Origin: Pseudomonas violetae
Lineage (GTDB): Bacteria; Pseudomonadota; Gammaproteobacteria; Pseudomonadales; Pseudomonadaceae
Length of the DNA: 55,924 nt
NCBI RefSeq assembly: GCF_023072615.1
Contig: NZ_JAKNRW010000033.1
Span: 1-55,924 of the forward strand
Direction of reading: 5' to 3'
Shown: positions 16,649-26,423 of the stretch, piece by piece
Layout: each line of letters starts with the position of its first letter
Numbering within the stretch: the stretch's first letter is position 1
Translations under genes and position numbers: made by a program
Notes under the pieces: generated by a model
What the model saw: only the letters and a program-made list of their open reading frames with translations
The model's database searches: none
Told to the model about the DNA's origin: nothing

Positions 16649-18349
16649 ATGAAAATCTCAAGACAAGCCTACGCCGACATGTTCGGCCCCACCGTCGGTG
16701 ACAAGGTGCGCCTTGCCGACACCGAGCTGTGGATTGAAGTCGAAAAAGACTTCACCACCTACGGCGAAGAAGTAAAGTTCGGCGGCGGTAAAGTCATTCG
16801 CGACGGGCAAGGCCAGAGCCAGCTATTGGCCGCTCAAGTCGCGGATACCGTGATCACCAATGCGCTGATCATCGACCATTGGGGCATCGCCAAAGCCGAT
16901 GTCGGCCTCAAGGATGGACGCATCGCCGGCATCGGCAAAGCGGGCAACCCGGACGTGCAACCAGGCGTGACCATCGCCATCGGCGCCAGTACCGAAATTA
17001 TCGCCGGCGAAGGCATGATCCTCACCGCTGGCGGCATCGACACGCACATCCACTTCATCTGCCCGCAACAGATCGAAGAGGCATTGATGAGTGGCGTCAC
17101 CACCATGATTGGCGGTGGCACTGGCCCGGCCACAGGAACCAATGCCACCACCTGCACCTCCGGGCCGTGGCACCTGGCGCGGATGCTTCAGGCCGCAGAC
17201 GCCTTCCCGATGAACATCGGTCTCACTGGCAAGGGTAACGCGAGCCTGCCGGAACCGCTGATTGAACAGGTCAAGGCTGGGGCCATCGGCCTCAAGTTGC
17301 ACGAAGACTGGGGCACCACGCCGGCGAGCATCGACAACTGCCTCAACGTCGCCGACCAATTCGATGTGCAAGTGGCGATCCATACCGACACGCTCAATGA
17401 ATCGGGCTTCGTCGAAACTACACTCGCCGCGTTCAAGGGTCGCACCATCCACACTTATCACACCGAAGGTGCGGGTGGCGGCCATGCGCCGGACATCATT
17501 AAGGCCTGCGGTTTTGCCAACGTGTTGCCGAGTTCGACCAACCCGACCCGGCCGTTCACCCGCAACACCATCGACGAACACCTGGATATGCTGATGGTCT
17601 GCCACCACTTGGACCCGAGCATCGCCGAAGACGTGGCCTTTGCCGAAAGCCGCATCCGCCGCGAAACCATTGCCGCCGAAGACATCCTCCACGACCTCGG
17701 GGCGTTCTCGATGATCAGCTCCGACAGCCAGGCCATGGGTCGCGTCGGTGAAGTGATCACCCGGACCTGGCAGACCGCCGACAAGATGAAAAAGCAGCGC
17801 GGTCCACTGCCCGGGGATGGTCCCGGCAACGATAACTTCCGCGCCAAACGCTACATCGCCAAGTACACCATCAACCCGGCGATCACCCATGGCGTCAGCC
17901 ATGAAGTGGGCTCGGTCGAGGTGGGCAAGTGGGCAGACCTGGTGCTCTGGCGGCCGGCCTTTTTCGGGGTCAAGCCGACGCTGATCCTGAAAGGGGGCGC
18001 GATTGCAGCAAGCCTCATGGGCGACGCCAACGCATCGATCCCGACGCCGCAACCAGTGCACTACCGACCGATGTTCGCCAGCTACGGCGGTTCGCTGCAC
18101 GCCACCAGCCTGACCTTTATCAGTCAGGCAGCGCAGGACGCGGGGTTGCCTGAAGCTTTGGGTTTGAAGAAGAAAATCGCCGTGGTCAAAGGTTGCCGTG
18201 GCGTGCAGAAAACCGACCTGATCCACAATGATTATCTGCCGACCATCGATGTCGATCCTCAGACCTATCAAGTCAAGGCCGACGGTGTGTTGCTGTGGTG
18301 TGAACCGGCAGATGTGCTGCCGATGGCGCAGCGGTACTTTCTGTTCTGA
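16649..18349 (+). CDS. ureC: urease subunit alpha (catalytic)
   Basis: 566 residues, the usual length. Nickel ligands His133 and His135 lie in THIHF, the carbamylated Lys216 in GLKLHEDWG, and the mobile flap has Cys318-His319-His320 (MVCHHLDPS), each one residue lower than in Klebsiella aerogenes urease. TYHTEGAGGGHAPD and NPTRPFTRNT are also intact, so the enzyme should be active. ATG at 16649 gives the standard MKISRQAYADMFGP start with AAGG seven bases upstream; an ATG two codons earlier is less likely. A strong terminator follows. Confidence 0.97.
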   Translation: MKISRQAYADMFGPTVGDKVRLADTELWIEVEKDFTTYGEEVKFGGGKVIRDGQGQSQLLAAQVADTVITNALIIDHWGIAKADVGLKDGRIAGIGKAGNPDVQPGVTIAIGASTEIIAGEGMILTAGGIDTHIHFICPQQIEEALMSGVTTMIGGGTGPATGTNATTCTSGPWHLARMLQAADAFPMNIGLTGKGNASLPEPLIEQVKAGAIGLKLHEDWGTTPASIDNCLNVADQFDVQVAIHTDTLNESGFVETTLAAFKGRTIHTYHTEGAGGGHAPDIIKACGFANVLPSSTNPTRPFTRNTIDEHLDMLMVCHHLDPSIAEDVAFAESRIRRETIAAEDILHDLGAFSMISSDSQAMGRVGEVITRTWQTADKMKKQRGPLPGDGPGNDNFRAKRYIAKYTINPAITHGVSHEVGSVEVGKWADLVLWRPAFFGVKPTLILKGGAIAASLMGDANASIPTPQPVHYRPMFASYGGSLHATSLTFISQAAQDAGLPEALGLKKKIAVVKGCRGVQKTDLIHNDYLPTIDVDPQTYQVKADGVLLWCEPADVLPMAQRYFLF

Positions 18350-18358
18350 CCCGTTGAA

Positions 18359-18390
18359 AACCCCGAATGCCCTCGACGGCATTCGGGGTT
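18359..18390. terminator. terminator after ureC, probably bidirectional
   Basis: Perfect 13-base stem AACCCCGAATGCC / GGCATTCGGGGTT with a six-base loop, flanked by A and T residues. It separates ureC from the convergent effector gene. Confidence 0.88.
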
Positions 18391-18411
18391 CGATTCATCC
18401 ACCACAGTTTG

Positions 18412-21400
18412 TCAGGCAGTGCTGTCGACGTCTTCCAGATTGAGTATTTCCTGCGGAGTCAGTAGATCAATGAGCTTTCGCTCCGCCAGCCTTTTTTCTG
18501 CGGCCAGCGCCGCAAACTTGTCGTTGTATTGTGCACTGGTCAATGCTCCCTTGGTTATATCCAGCTGCTCCATGCGTTCGTAGATTGGCTCGTCAGCCAG
18601 ATCGAATCTGGAGCGATACTTTTCTTTCAGGTACTCGCCCCAGAAGTCACGGCGAGCGATCGACTCAATCTCTGACTTCGAATCCCGCAGACTGTTTACA
18701 TGCTGCTCGGCTGCCCGCAGTTTTGATCGTGGCACGTATTGGTGGCCGGTATATTCAGCCAGCGTTGGCTGCCCGGGCAAGTCGAGCCTGTCCCGCAGGT
18801 TCACCCGATAAGACAGCCGCACTTCGATTTGATCCATCAGCAACAGCTGGTTGCCCTTTTCACGTACCGATGTGTTGGACCGGAGAACCACCTGAATGCG
18901 CTCTTTTATGTCATTCAACGCAAAGGCTTCAACCTCGTCCAGACGGAAGAGACCTTTGGCCAACTCGAGCAATTTAACACCTGCACCCTCGGCCCCGACC
19001 TGCGCCAAGGCCTTATGAATCTGTACCTTGATCTCCAGCTCACTGAACACCAATGCGGCGCGGTCACTGCAAGTCTCTGGCTCGCCCGCCGCCTTGAACA
19101 ACTCGCGACGCAGTACTGCATTTTCTTCAGCCGCATCCAGTACTGCCCAAACCCGCGCCTTGAGATCCGGGTAGGCCTTTTTGTACTCGGCGGTTTCTCT
19201 CAGTTTTTCCAGCAATCTGAAAAACTCTTCACTCTTACTGACCGTTCTGCCAGCCTCCGCTCCTGGTGCTTCTCGTTCCAGAGCTTCAGCGTCCAGCAGT
19301 GCCCACTGGGCTTTTCTGGAGGCCTGCTCGGTTGCCGGGAGGTCTTTCAACCAATGTTCAACCCGCTGCGCCGAGGGCGCTAAAGTGCCACCTAGCGCGC
19401 CACGCTCAGTGGGAACATCCGGGGGAACAGGCATCAATCCGGCTTGATCGTCATCCAGGTAGATACGCGTCAGAATGTCCGCATACTGCTGCATGCCTTG
19501 ATCTGAAAGGGGGTTGCCGTTGAGCTCGGTGACCTCCAACACCTTGTTGATGTTAGCCGCGTGTTCCGCGGATGGGTTCACGGCCCATTCAGGAAACGAG
19601 GCAAGCTGATTATCCCGCAAATCGACCATGGCCAATTCCGGCTGATCACGGAGCCCGACAGGCCATTCGGTCAGGCCGGTGGCCTGCAATCGCAGGTCGA
19701 CCAATTTCGTCATCTGACTGAAGTCAGGGAGACGCCCGAGCGGATTATGGCTCAGTTGCACATATTCGAGATGATCCCACCTGGCCAAGGCGCCGGCGGT
19801 TTGTTCCGTCAGCGTAATGTTGTTGTTGGAAACATCCAGATAAATCAGTGAAGGTTTCTCAGTGACCGATGTCGGGAATTCATTCAACCCGTTGTACTGC
19901 ATTTCCAACTGCTCAATAGACGGAAATGAATCAAGGAAAGCAGTGGGTGCCTCTGTAAGCCCCAAGTTGCTCAGGTCCAGAAAGCGCACGTGAGAAAAGT
20001 AACCGGTTAGCGCAGGAAGCTCCCCGACTGTGCGACCTTGCAGGTTGAGTTCATATCCCATTGCATGACCGCCCTCCTCGTATCGCATTGTCCCGTTGCG
20101 CTTCTGCCAGCACCGCTCGAGCAAACTCGCGACGACTTGCTTCTCATACTGCTCGACAGCGACTTCGCGTCCATCCGGCAGAACGCGCGTCGAATGTGTT
20201 GACGACCATTCCCGCAACTGGTTGCGCAAGCCTCTAAGTTCCGCCTCAAAATTGAGCAGATAGGTCTCACGCTGGTCGCCCACCTGCTCCAGAAACTTGT
20301 CGATTTGTGCATCGGTATAATCGGGAAAAAGCTTCAATACCCTACGTTTGTCCGCTGCCAGCAGCGGGCTCTCGCCGGCCCCACGGCCACTCAACGGATA
20401 ACCCAGGCGGCCATTGGTCCAGCGCCAGGGTGCCTTGAAACCGGGTTTGATCGGCTGCATCTTTAACACCGAACGCAGCTCCTCCCGAGAGAGCAGATGC
20501 TGTTCGATCAACGTTTTCAGTTCTAGCCCCTGTCCCACGTCAGGTAGGCCTAACGCAGTGCGATGGGCGTCGGGCAAGCCATGTTGAAGGGCGCGGAAGA
20601 AATCGTCAGCTTCGTGCAATTCAAGATCATTATGGTCACGAGCTTCATACCGGCCATCAGTGTTGCGCACGAGCACCTTGCGTCTTTCAGCCCCTTCGAC
20701 GCCGGCACTGGCCCGTAGCTTGCCATTGAACGAACCGTCTCGGACTTCAATACGCCATTCACTTGGCCAACCGGGTAGCTTCTTCAGCGTATTAAGCGCG
20801 AGCCTCTCTGTATCCGGGTTGATCAGCGCGTCCAGATAGAGCCCTTCGTAGGCACGCGCCAAGCGCGTTTCGCGCTGGGCCAAACGCAAGGCCTCCGCCA
20901 GCCCTAGCGGTATGGGCTTGGTTTGCAGCCTGTCGGCGAAGTCCCACTTGGCCATTTGTTGCCGTTCAGCGCTACTGGCATCGGCCAGGAGGTCTTCGAT
21001 TACGGTCATGGGCACACCGGGGAAACGCGCTGTAATTAAATTAGCCCGAGGGTTGCGAGTATTGACCTTGACCTTGTACAGATCATTGAGCATCTGAGCT
21101 TTGCGGCTTTCGGCAACCTTGGCGATGTTTGCACGCAGTTTCGCGACTCGTTCGTTCAGAAAACCCCGCAGGGTTCCAGGCGTTTGCTCCAGTATCGTAT
21201 TGGTTTCGTTTTCATCCAGGGCTTCAAGGAGCGTTGGCAATAATTCCCCATTGCGCAGCTGCGTATCCTGTATTTGCACGGTACGTATCTCACCCTGCGC
21301 GCTCCCGCTGACGTATCGCCAGACCGTCTGGGCCTGAGGGTCGATCACCCGGATCGAGACGGTACCCGGCCACTTGCCATAACGCGTCATGACATACAGT

Positions 21401-23613
21401 TGATTAATCGAATGATCCTTGGCAGATGCGCTGTCACTCTGCATGTCCGCGATAAATGCCTCGATCTCCTTGTACGCGTCAAATCGACTGATCGTATCGG
21501 CCAACATCACTGGCATCGGCTCGCTGTCGACATGCATCCGGCGCAAGACGTCTTCAGGCGTGTCGCTCACACGGCGAATCTGTTCCAGCTCGCTATCGCT
21601 GAACTCACTGACCAGATGCCCCAGGCGTTTCATCAACTCAGGCCCCTGCCAGGTCCGAGGCTGCTCCAGCTCATGACGCCAGGCACCGGAGCCGTTGGTG
21701 TGCAACTCAGGGGCATACGCATCCGGCCGGGCCGGATGCTGGACCCGGTATTTACCCGTAGCCGCCTCCTGCTGCACTGAGTAGTGATTGCCCTCCAGCG
21801 GCAGAATATCCTGGCCATCGTAGCGATGCAGGCCCCGCTGATTGGGCCGAGAGCCTTCCGGCAACTTGATGTCCAACTGATAGGGTTTGAGGTCTGGCTT
21901 CCACAAACGCGTCTTGCCACTGGGAAGGGTGACGGCTTTGAGCCCCTCGATAAACGGTGAAACCGCGTAGTGGAAAAGGGGTGCCAACTCCGCCATGGTG
22001 GCCAGGTTCTCCACGACATCGGTGATATGCGCCCAACCCGCCTCCTTGTCACCCTGACTTAACTCGCGAACGCCCTCGATCGTCTCGGACAACAGTTGGT
22101 TGGCGGTGATCAACATCATCGCGGCACCTGCCGGTGGCACAAAAAACGCAGCAATGCCTACGATAAACATGCCGACATTCAGGTAATTGGCCAGTCGGCG
22201 TTCACGGGTGAGGTCATCCTCGGCAGCCGTGGACACGGCCAGCACCTGGGCGTTCTCGAGCGTATGCCGGCGGTTCTGCAGGAACATTTCAAGCCAGATA
22301 CCGGACATGCCCAGCCACTGGCTATTGATCGAAATCTGCACATGCAAATCAATATTTTCCAGTGGATCGCGCCGCCAGTGCCGGTCGACGATGGGACCGA
22401 CCAGGCGTGAAGCCGGCTCAAGAAACTTGAGATGATTGCGCACTTGCTGCATCCAGTAAGCATTGGATGGCGAATCCAGAACTTTCTGGGTGAAACGCAG
22501 AAAGAAGCGGCCCCGATCCTTCTCCGAAATAAAACGGCTGAAAAACCGCTGATACTCGGTGAGTACATCCCGGCCACTGTCGATCCTGCTGCCCTGCGGT
22601 CGGTACATCAGCTGATGGGTGAGTTCCTCTTCAAACTCGGCAAACGACGCATACTTTTTAATCGGGTGCTGGGGATCGTCCGGGATGTAGGCAATAACAT
22701 AGCCGCCGTCGTATCTATTTTCGTGAGTCGCAAAGAACAGCGCACATTCGGCGATTTCATACCCCATCAAACGCAGCGGGCTATAGCTGATTCGCCGCCG
22801 GATATCATCATCCGTGATGATTTCCTTGTCATTGACCAATTCAACTAACAACTTGTAATGTTTGAGCTCGACATCAGCTTTCAGCAAGGCCGCATAGGCG
22901 GCGACCTTTATGGCTGCTTTTTTACTATTGATGAACGGTTGACGGATTTCCTGGAGCCTGGCGCCCTCCACGAAAAAAAAGTCTTTTACATGTTTTTCAT
23001 ACTGCCCACCGATATCCAGCTTTCGACAAATCGTCACGAACTGCTGGATTTTCAGGGTGGGCCGAATAACATCGAAGTGCCCCAGGGAGTCGGGCTCGGT
23101 AATGAAGCTGGACTCCCTGTCAAAATAGCCCTCCTCGGCCTCGAAGCCTTCGAAGTTATGCAACGCCGCCTGCAACAAGGAGAAGGTTCTACTGCGAACT
23201 CCGTCCGTATTGACACCCACCGGAATGCCAAAAAACTTGTACTCCAGCGGGTAATAAAGTCGCAGCCAGGTTTTCTCCACGTCCAGTTCAACACCCGCTT
23301 CGGCCAACGCCGCGATTAGCAGGGGTTTGGCGTACGTGGTGATGTCCTGCACATCTTTGAGGACCTTGTCCCACTGGCTCTGGGCATGACAGTCGGCCTC
23401 TACCAGGTTCTTTAATTCGGCCTGTTCCTCGGTCGAGCATTTTTCATACCATTGGGGTAAATCCGGCCTGGTGTCTTTTAGCGCCTTGCGCCGAGCGGGT
23501 GGAGCACCCACCAGACACGCAGGAATGCTGTTTTTTATAAAGTCGAAGTGAATACCCTTGTCGTTTTTTTCGGGCACATCAGGTGTAACATCTACTTTCA
23601 TGTGTTCAGACAT
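18412..23613 (-). CDS. LRR protein with NEL-type E3 ubiquitin ligase domain (effector/toxin)
   Basis: 1733 residues. The first ~1100 resemble the large N-terminal (DUF6543, dermonecrotic-toxin-like) region of Pseudomonas NEL proteins, with a hydrophobic stretch near 478-508 (FIVGIAAFFVPPAGAAMMLI). Leucine-rich repeats follow at about 1190-1370 (RFLDLSNLGLTEAP, SLIYLDVSNNNITL, LAMVDLRDNQLASFP). The C-terminal part is an NEL domain with ETCSDRAAL; Cys1515 in a C-x-D-R motif matches the catalytic Cys of IpaH/SspH ligases. Such enzymes ubiquitinate host proteins after secretion. No secretion genes or chaperone are adjacent, and no clear signal peptide is present. The ribosome-binding site is weak. 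Confidence 0.85.
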   Translation of the reverse strand: MSEHMKVDVTPDVPEKNDKGIHFDFIKNSIPACLVGAPPARRKALKDTRPDLPQWYEKCSTEEQAELKNLVEADCHAQSQWDKVLKDVQDITTYAKPLLIAALAEAGVELDVEKTWLRLYYPLEYKFFGIPVGVNTDGVRSRTFSLLQAALHNFEGFEAEEGYFDRESSFITEPDSLGHFDVIRPTLKIQQFVTICRKLDIGGQYEKHVKDFFFVEGARLQEIRQPFINSKKAAIKVAAYAALLKADVELKHYKLLVELVNDKEIITDDDIRRRISYSPLRLMGYEIAECALFFATHENRYDGGYVIAYIPDDPQHPIKKYASFAEFEEELTHQLMYRPQGSRIDSGRDVLTEYQRFFSRFISEKDRGRFFLRFTQKVLDSPSNAYWMQQVRNHLKFLEPASRLVGPIVDRHWRRDPLENIDLHVQISINSQWLGMSGIWLEMFLQNRRHTLENAQVLAVSTAAEDDLTRERRLANYLNVGMFIVGIAAFFVPPAGAAMMLITANQLLSETIEGVRELSQGDKEAGWAHITDVVENLATMAELAPLFHYAVSPFIEGLKAVTLPSGKTRLWKPDLKPYQLDIKLPEGSRPNQRGLHRYDGQDILPLEGNHYSVQQEAATGKYRVQHPARPDAYAPELHTNGSGAWRHELEQPRTWQGPELMKRLGHLVSEFSDSELEQIRRVSDTPEDVLRRMHVDSEPMPVMLADTISRFDAYKEIEAFIADMQSDSASAKDHSINQLYVMTRYGKWPGTVSIRVIDPQAQTVWRYVSGSAQGEIRTVQIQDTQLRNGELLPTLLEALDENETNTILEQTPGTLRGFLNERVAKLRANIAKVAESRKAQMLNDLYKVKVNTRNPRANLITARFPGVPMTVIEDLLADASSAERQQMAKWDFADRLQTKPIPLGLAEALRLAQRETRLARAYEGLYLDALINPDTERLALNTLKKLPGWPSEWRIEVRDGSFNGKLRASAGVEGAERRKVLVRNTDGRYEARDHNDLELHEADDFFRALQHGLPDAHRTALGLPDVGQGLELKTLIEQHLLSREELRSVLKMQPIKPGFKAPWRWTNGRLGYPLSGRGAGESPLLAADKRRVLKLFPDYTDAQIDKFLEQVGDQRETYLLNFEAELRGLRNQLREWSSTHSTRVLPDGREVAVEQYEKQVVASLLERCWQKRNGTMRYEEGGHAMGYELNLQGRTVGELPALTGYFSHVRFLDLSNLGLTEAPTAFLDSFPSIEQLEMQYNGLNEFPTSVTEKPSLIYLDVSNNNITLTEQTAGALARWDHLEYVQLSHNPLGRLPDFSQMTKLVDLRLQATGLTEWPVGLRDQPELAMVDLRDNQLASFPEWAVNPSAEHAANINKVLEVTELNGNPLSDQGMQQYADILTRIYLDDDQAGLMPVPPDVPTERGALGGTLAPSAQRVEHWLKDLPATEQASRKAQWALLDAEALEREAPGAEAGRTVSKSEEFFRLLEKLRETAEYKKAYPDLKARVWAVLDAAEENAVLRRELFKAAGEPETCSDRAALVFSELEIKVQIHKALAQVGAEGAGVKLLELAKGLFRLDEVEAFALNDIKERIQVVLRSNTSVREKGNQLLLMDQIEVRLSYRVNLRDRLDLPGQPTLAEYTGHQYVPRSKLRAAEQHVNSLRDSKSEIESIARRDFWGEYLKEKYRSRFDLADEPIYERMEQLDITKGALTSAQYNDKFAALAAEKRLAERKLIDLLTPQEILNLEDVDSTA

Positions 23614-23867
23614 TTTGCACGATCCATATGCAGTTCATATGAATATCAATCTAATCTTCTGCCGGGCAACAAAACACAGTAAAAATCTGCTCAATTGCGC
23701 AATGAATGCTTATTTATTTATTAAATTAACTGCAGTAAATAACAATCATGCACCACCTTTTTTTGCAGCGAGACGAGAACCTTGAACCATTGAGGCGTTG
23801 AAGAACGACAACGGCGCCCGAATGCGCCACAATTCAATGAATTTCCTGCCCAACAAGGTTATCGGCC
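23614..23867. other. AT-rich divergent intergenic region
   Basis: About 254 bases between the effector gene and the histidine kinase gene, markedly AT-rich around 23620-23760 (for example TTATTTATTTATTAAATTAA). It probably holds both promoters, but no confident -35/-10 pair or operator was identified. Confidence 0.5.
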
Positions 23868-25019
23868 ATGCGCCTACCCGAATTCATCAGGCAACACGTA
23901 GACCGTATCGTCGATGAATGGGAGCAGTTCGCCAGCACCATCACCCCCGCAGCTGAGCACATGGACGGCGTCGCGTTGCGCGACCACGCCCGTGTCATCC
24001 TGCTCGCCGCAGCGCGGGACATGAGCACCGCCCAAAGTGCCAGCGAACAAATGGCCAAGTCCAAAGGTGAGGGGCCCGAGAAAACCCCGAGCCTGTATGA
24101 GGCCGGCGCCAGCCACGGTGAGCTGCGGCATACGGTGGGTTTTGACCTGGTGCAGATGACCAGCGAGTTCCGTCACCTGCGCGCCTGCGTGATCCGTCTT
24201 TGGGTCGAGAGCCTGGACTCACCAGACCTGGCCTACTTCCAGGACATGATCCGCTTTAACGAAGCCATCGACGAAGCCCTCGCGGAGTCCACGGCCGCCT
24301 ATGCCGAACAGGTCAATCGCTCCCGGGACATCTTCCTGGCAATACTTGGCCACGATCTGCGGGCGCCCTTGCAAGCGGTGAGCATGTCCACTGAGTTGTT
24401 ACTGCGCAAAGCCAAGCTTGAGGGCGATGCCCTGGCCTGTGCCAACAACATCAAGCGTGGCGCCCGGCACATGGCCGTGATGGTCAGCGATTTGCTGGAA
24501 CTGGTGCGCAGCCGCCTGGGCAAGAGCCTGCCGATCGAATCTGCGCCGATGGACCTGGCCGATGCCGCACAAGCTGCCATTGGCGAGGCCTGCGCTGGCA
24601 ATCCGGAGTGCGACCCGAAACTGGTCATACTGGGCAACACCCGGGGTGAGTGGGATGCTGGACGGGTTGCTCAGTTGTTGCAGAATCTAATCGGCAACGC
24701 CTTGCAACACGGTTTGAACAAGCGCGATGTGACCATTACCCTGACCGGCGAACCCGATGTCGTACGCCTGACGGTGCACAACTTCGGCAAACCCATCCCG
24801 GATGACGCCATCGGCACCCTCTTCGACCCACTGGTGCGCAGCGCCGACGAAGAGCTGGGCCAACCGTCCACCAGCCTGGGCCTGGGGCTTTTTATTGTCA
24901 AGGAAGTGGTGGACGCCCACGCAGGAACGATCGAAGTCAGCTCCAGCGAAATCGACGGCACACTGTTCACTGTAGTGTTGCCCCGGATCATTAGAGGGCT
25001 CGCCAAAACGTCGTCCTGA
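23868..25019 (+). CDS. orphan sensor histidine kinase with RsbRD-type N-terminal domain
   Basis: 383 residues, no membrane segment. Residues 1 to about 145 are all-helical and match the RsbRD N-terminal sensor type (LPEFIRQHVDRIVDEWEQFA). The H box FLAILGHDLRAPLQ has the phospho-accepting His162, the N box is NLIGNALQHG, and the G box is SLGLGLFIVKEVV. The protein should be a soluble kinase. No response regulator lies nearby, so its partner is elsewhere or it acts by phosphorelay. AAGG is nine bases upstream of the start. Confidence 0.88.
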   Translation: MRLPEFIRQHVDRIVDEWEQFASTITPAAEHMDGVALRDHARVILLAAARDMSTAQSASEQMAKSKGEGPEKTPSLYEAGASHGELRHTVGFDLVQMTSEFRHLRACVIRLWVESLDSPDLAYFQDMIRFNEAIDEALAESTAAYAEQVNRSRDIFLAILGHDLRAPLQAVSMSTELLLRKAKLEGDALACANNIKRGARHMAVMVSDLLELVRSRLGKSLPIESAPMDLADAAQAAIGEACAGNPECDPKLVILGNTRGEWDAGRVAQLLQNLIGNALQHGLNKRDVTITLTGEPDVVRLTVHNFGKPIPDDAIGTLFDPLVRSADEELGQPSTSLGLGLFIVKEVVDAHAGTIEVSSSEIDGTLFTVVLPRIIRGLAKTSS

Positions 25020-25098
25020 CTATCAGTTCTGCTAGTTCCCGATACGGAGAAAAATCTTCACACTGAAAAAATGAACCCTTCGTCACAGACGGCCACCC

Positions 25099-26019
25099 AT
25101 GCCCAGCTCAGTAGATAATCATCCTGCTTCAGATCTGGTGCGCACCCTGCTGCTGGCAACAGACAGCAAGAGCTCAATCGTGGCCGAACTTGCAGGCGGC
25201 CGAACCAACTCCATCGCTTACTGCGCCTATGGACACCAGACCGCGCTGCAGAAACCAGCCACGCAATTGGGTTTCAACGGTGAACTGCGTGAAAAGCGCA
25301 TCGAATGGTATTTACTGGGCAAGGGTTATCGCGCTTACAATCCGCTCTTGATGCGCTTTCACAGCCCGGATGGTTGGAGTCCGTTTGAGGCGGGGGGATT
25401 GAATGCGTATATGTATTGTAACGGGGAGCCCGTGATGGGATCTGACCCCACGGGGCATTTTAATCCTATGAAATGGCCGCGGAATATTAAAAGAGCCTTT
25501 AAGGCGCGCAATTATCGAAGAGTAGAAGCATCTCCTCCTAATCCTTTAAATGCCACGTTCCAACAGGTATCAGATAGGGTAAACGGTACGGTGCCAGCCA
25601 ATACTAACTCTGCCCCTGTCTCCCCTCGGGTGCGAAAAAATAGAGACAGAGGGCTACCGGACGGTTATGGGGATCACTCCTCGCCTCCACCGCCAAGGCG
25701 CGACTTGAAAAAACCTGCTCAGCCCGGTTTTTTTCAAGGCCTCGCGAGCAACGCCTACGGCGTCGATGGACGAAGCTCAACGCCTGCCCCAGCGCAGACC
25801 TTTTCATCACCAGGGTCATCCGGAAGCCGTCCGACAATTCAAGCTCAAAGTTCAACGGCTGTAGTTCCTACGACCTACAGAGCGCAGCAGGAAGACGGAA
25901 CTATTCTCGACCTCCGTGTCCGATGGCATGAAGATGGCACCAAAACTCAAAGTACTCTTGATCTAGTGGACTTGAATGAAACACAGCGCAGGTTACTTGA
26001 AGTTCGACGTGGTAAATAG
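25099..26019 (+). CDS. small RHS repeat-associated core protein with variable C-terminal tail
   Basis: 306 residues. Residues ~50-120 carry the RHS core (GKGYRAYNPLLMRFHSPDGW, SPFEAGGLNAYMYCNGEPV, SDPTGHFNP). After the core the sequence changes to a Pro/Ser-rich, lower-GC tail of about 185 residues ending in a possible small folded part (TYRAQQEDGTILDLRVRWHE). In full-length RHS proteins the part after this core is a toxin. Here the gene encodes only core and tail, like other orphan Pseudomonas mini-RHS genes. No immunity gene follows; the next gene is convergent. Tail activity is unknown. Confidence 0.75.
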   Translation: MPSSVDNHPASDLVRTLLLATDSKSSIVAELAGGRTNSIAYCAYGHQTALQKPATQLGFNGELREKRIEWYLLGKGYRAYNPLLMRFHSPDGWSPFEAGGLNAYMYCNGEPVMGSDPTGHFNPMKWPRNIKRAFKARNYRRVEASPPNPLNATFQQVSDRVNGTVPANTNSAPVSPRVRKNRDRGLPDGYGDHSSPPPPRRDLKKPAQPGFFQGLASNAYGVDGRSSTPAPAQTFSSPGSSGSRPTIQAQSSTAVVPTTYRAQQEDGTILDLRVRWHEDGTKTQSTLDLVDLNETQRRLLEVRRGK

Positions 26020-26056
26020 ATGGAGTTCACCGGTGCTCTCCTAATTGGTTATGGTG

Positions 26057-26073
26057 AAGGCGCCCATGGGGCG
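26057..26073. terminator. possible hairpin between convergent genes
   Basis: GGCGCCCATGGGGCGCC forms a 7-base stem between the RHS-core gene and cbpM. It has no T run, so termination here would be weak. Confidence 0.4.
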
Positions 26074-26094
26074 CCAACGGTAGCGTGCTACCAA

Positions 26095-26400
26095 CTACTC
26101 CACTACCAACCGCCCCAACCGCTGCCTCAACATCCGATTCTCCGCCCGCAACTGCTGGACTTCCTCCAGCAACTCCAACGCCAGCGCAACACCCTCCCAC
26201 TCCAGCTCCAGATCGCGCCGCAGCTTGGCGGCGCGTTTGGCCAGGGCCAGTTCGTAGTCGTTGAATCGCCAATCCTTGGGTGCCGAGCCCTGAGGTTCGA
26301 GGATGCCGTGCTCGACGATTTCGATCACGTAGAGGTCCGACAAGTCGGTCGCTTCGCAGAATTCGGCCAGGTCCAGATGAACGATCAGGGGGTTGCTCAT
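26095..26400 (-). CDS. cbpM: chaperone modulatory protein CbpM
   Basis: 101 residues. VHLDLAEFCEATDLSDLYVI followed by VEHGILEPQG is the MerR-like start of CbpM, and a C-terminal coiled coil (ALELLEEVQQLRAENRMLRQ) completes it. CbpM binds the J domain of CbpA and inhibits its co-chaperone and DNA-binding activities. It is encoded 23 bases downstream of cbpA on the same strand, the standard arrangement. Confidence 0.9.
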   Translation of the reverse strand: MSNPLIVHLDLAEFCEATDLSDLYVIEIVEHGILEPQGSAPKDWRFNDYELALAKRAAKLRRDLELEWEGVALALELLEEVQQLRAENRMLRQRLGRLVVE

Positions 26401-26423
26401 GATGGGCTACTCCGTCTGTTGAA

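Noticed and set aside
18412..23613. Large minus-strand gene as an RHS or adhesin gene
   Set aside because: No YD repeats; leucine-rich repeats and the CSDR motif point to the NEL ligase family instead.
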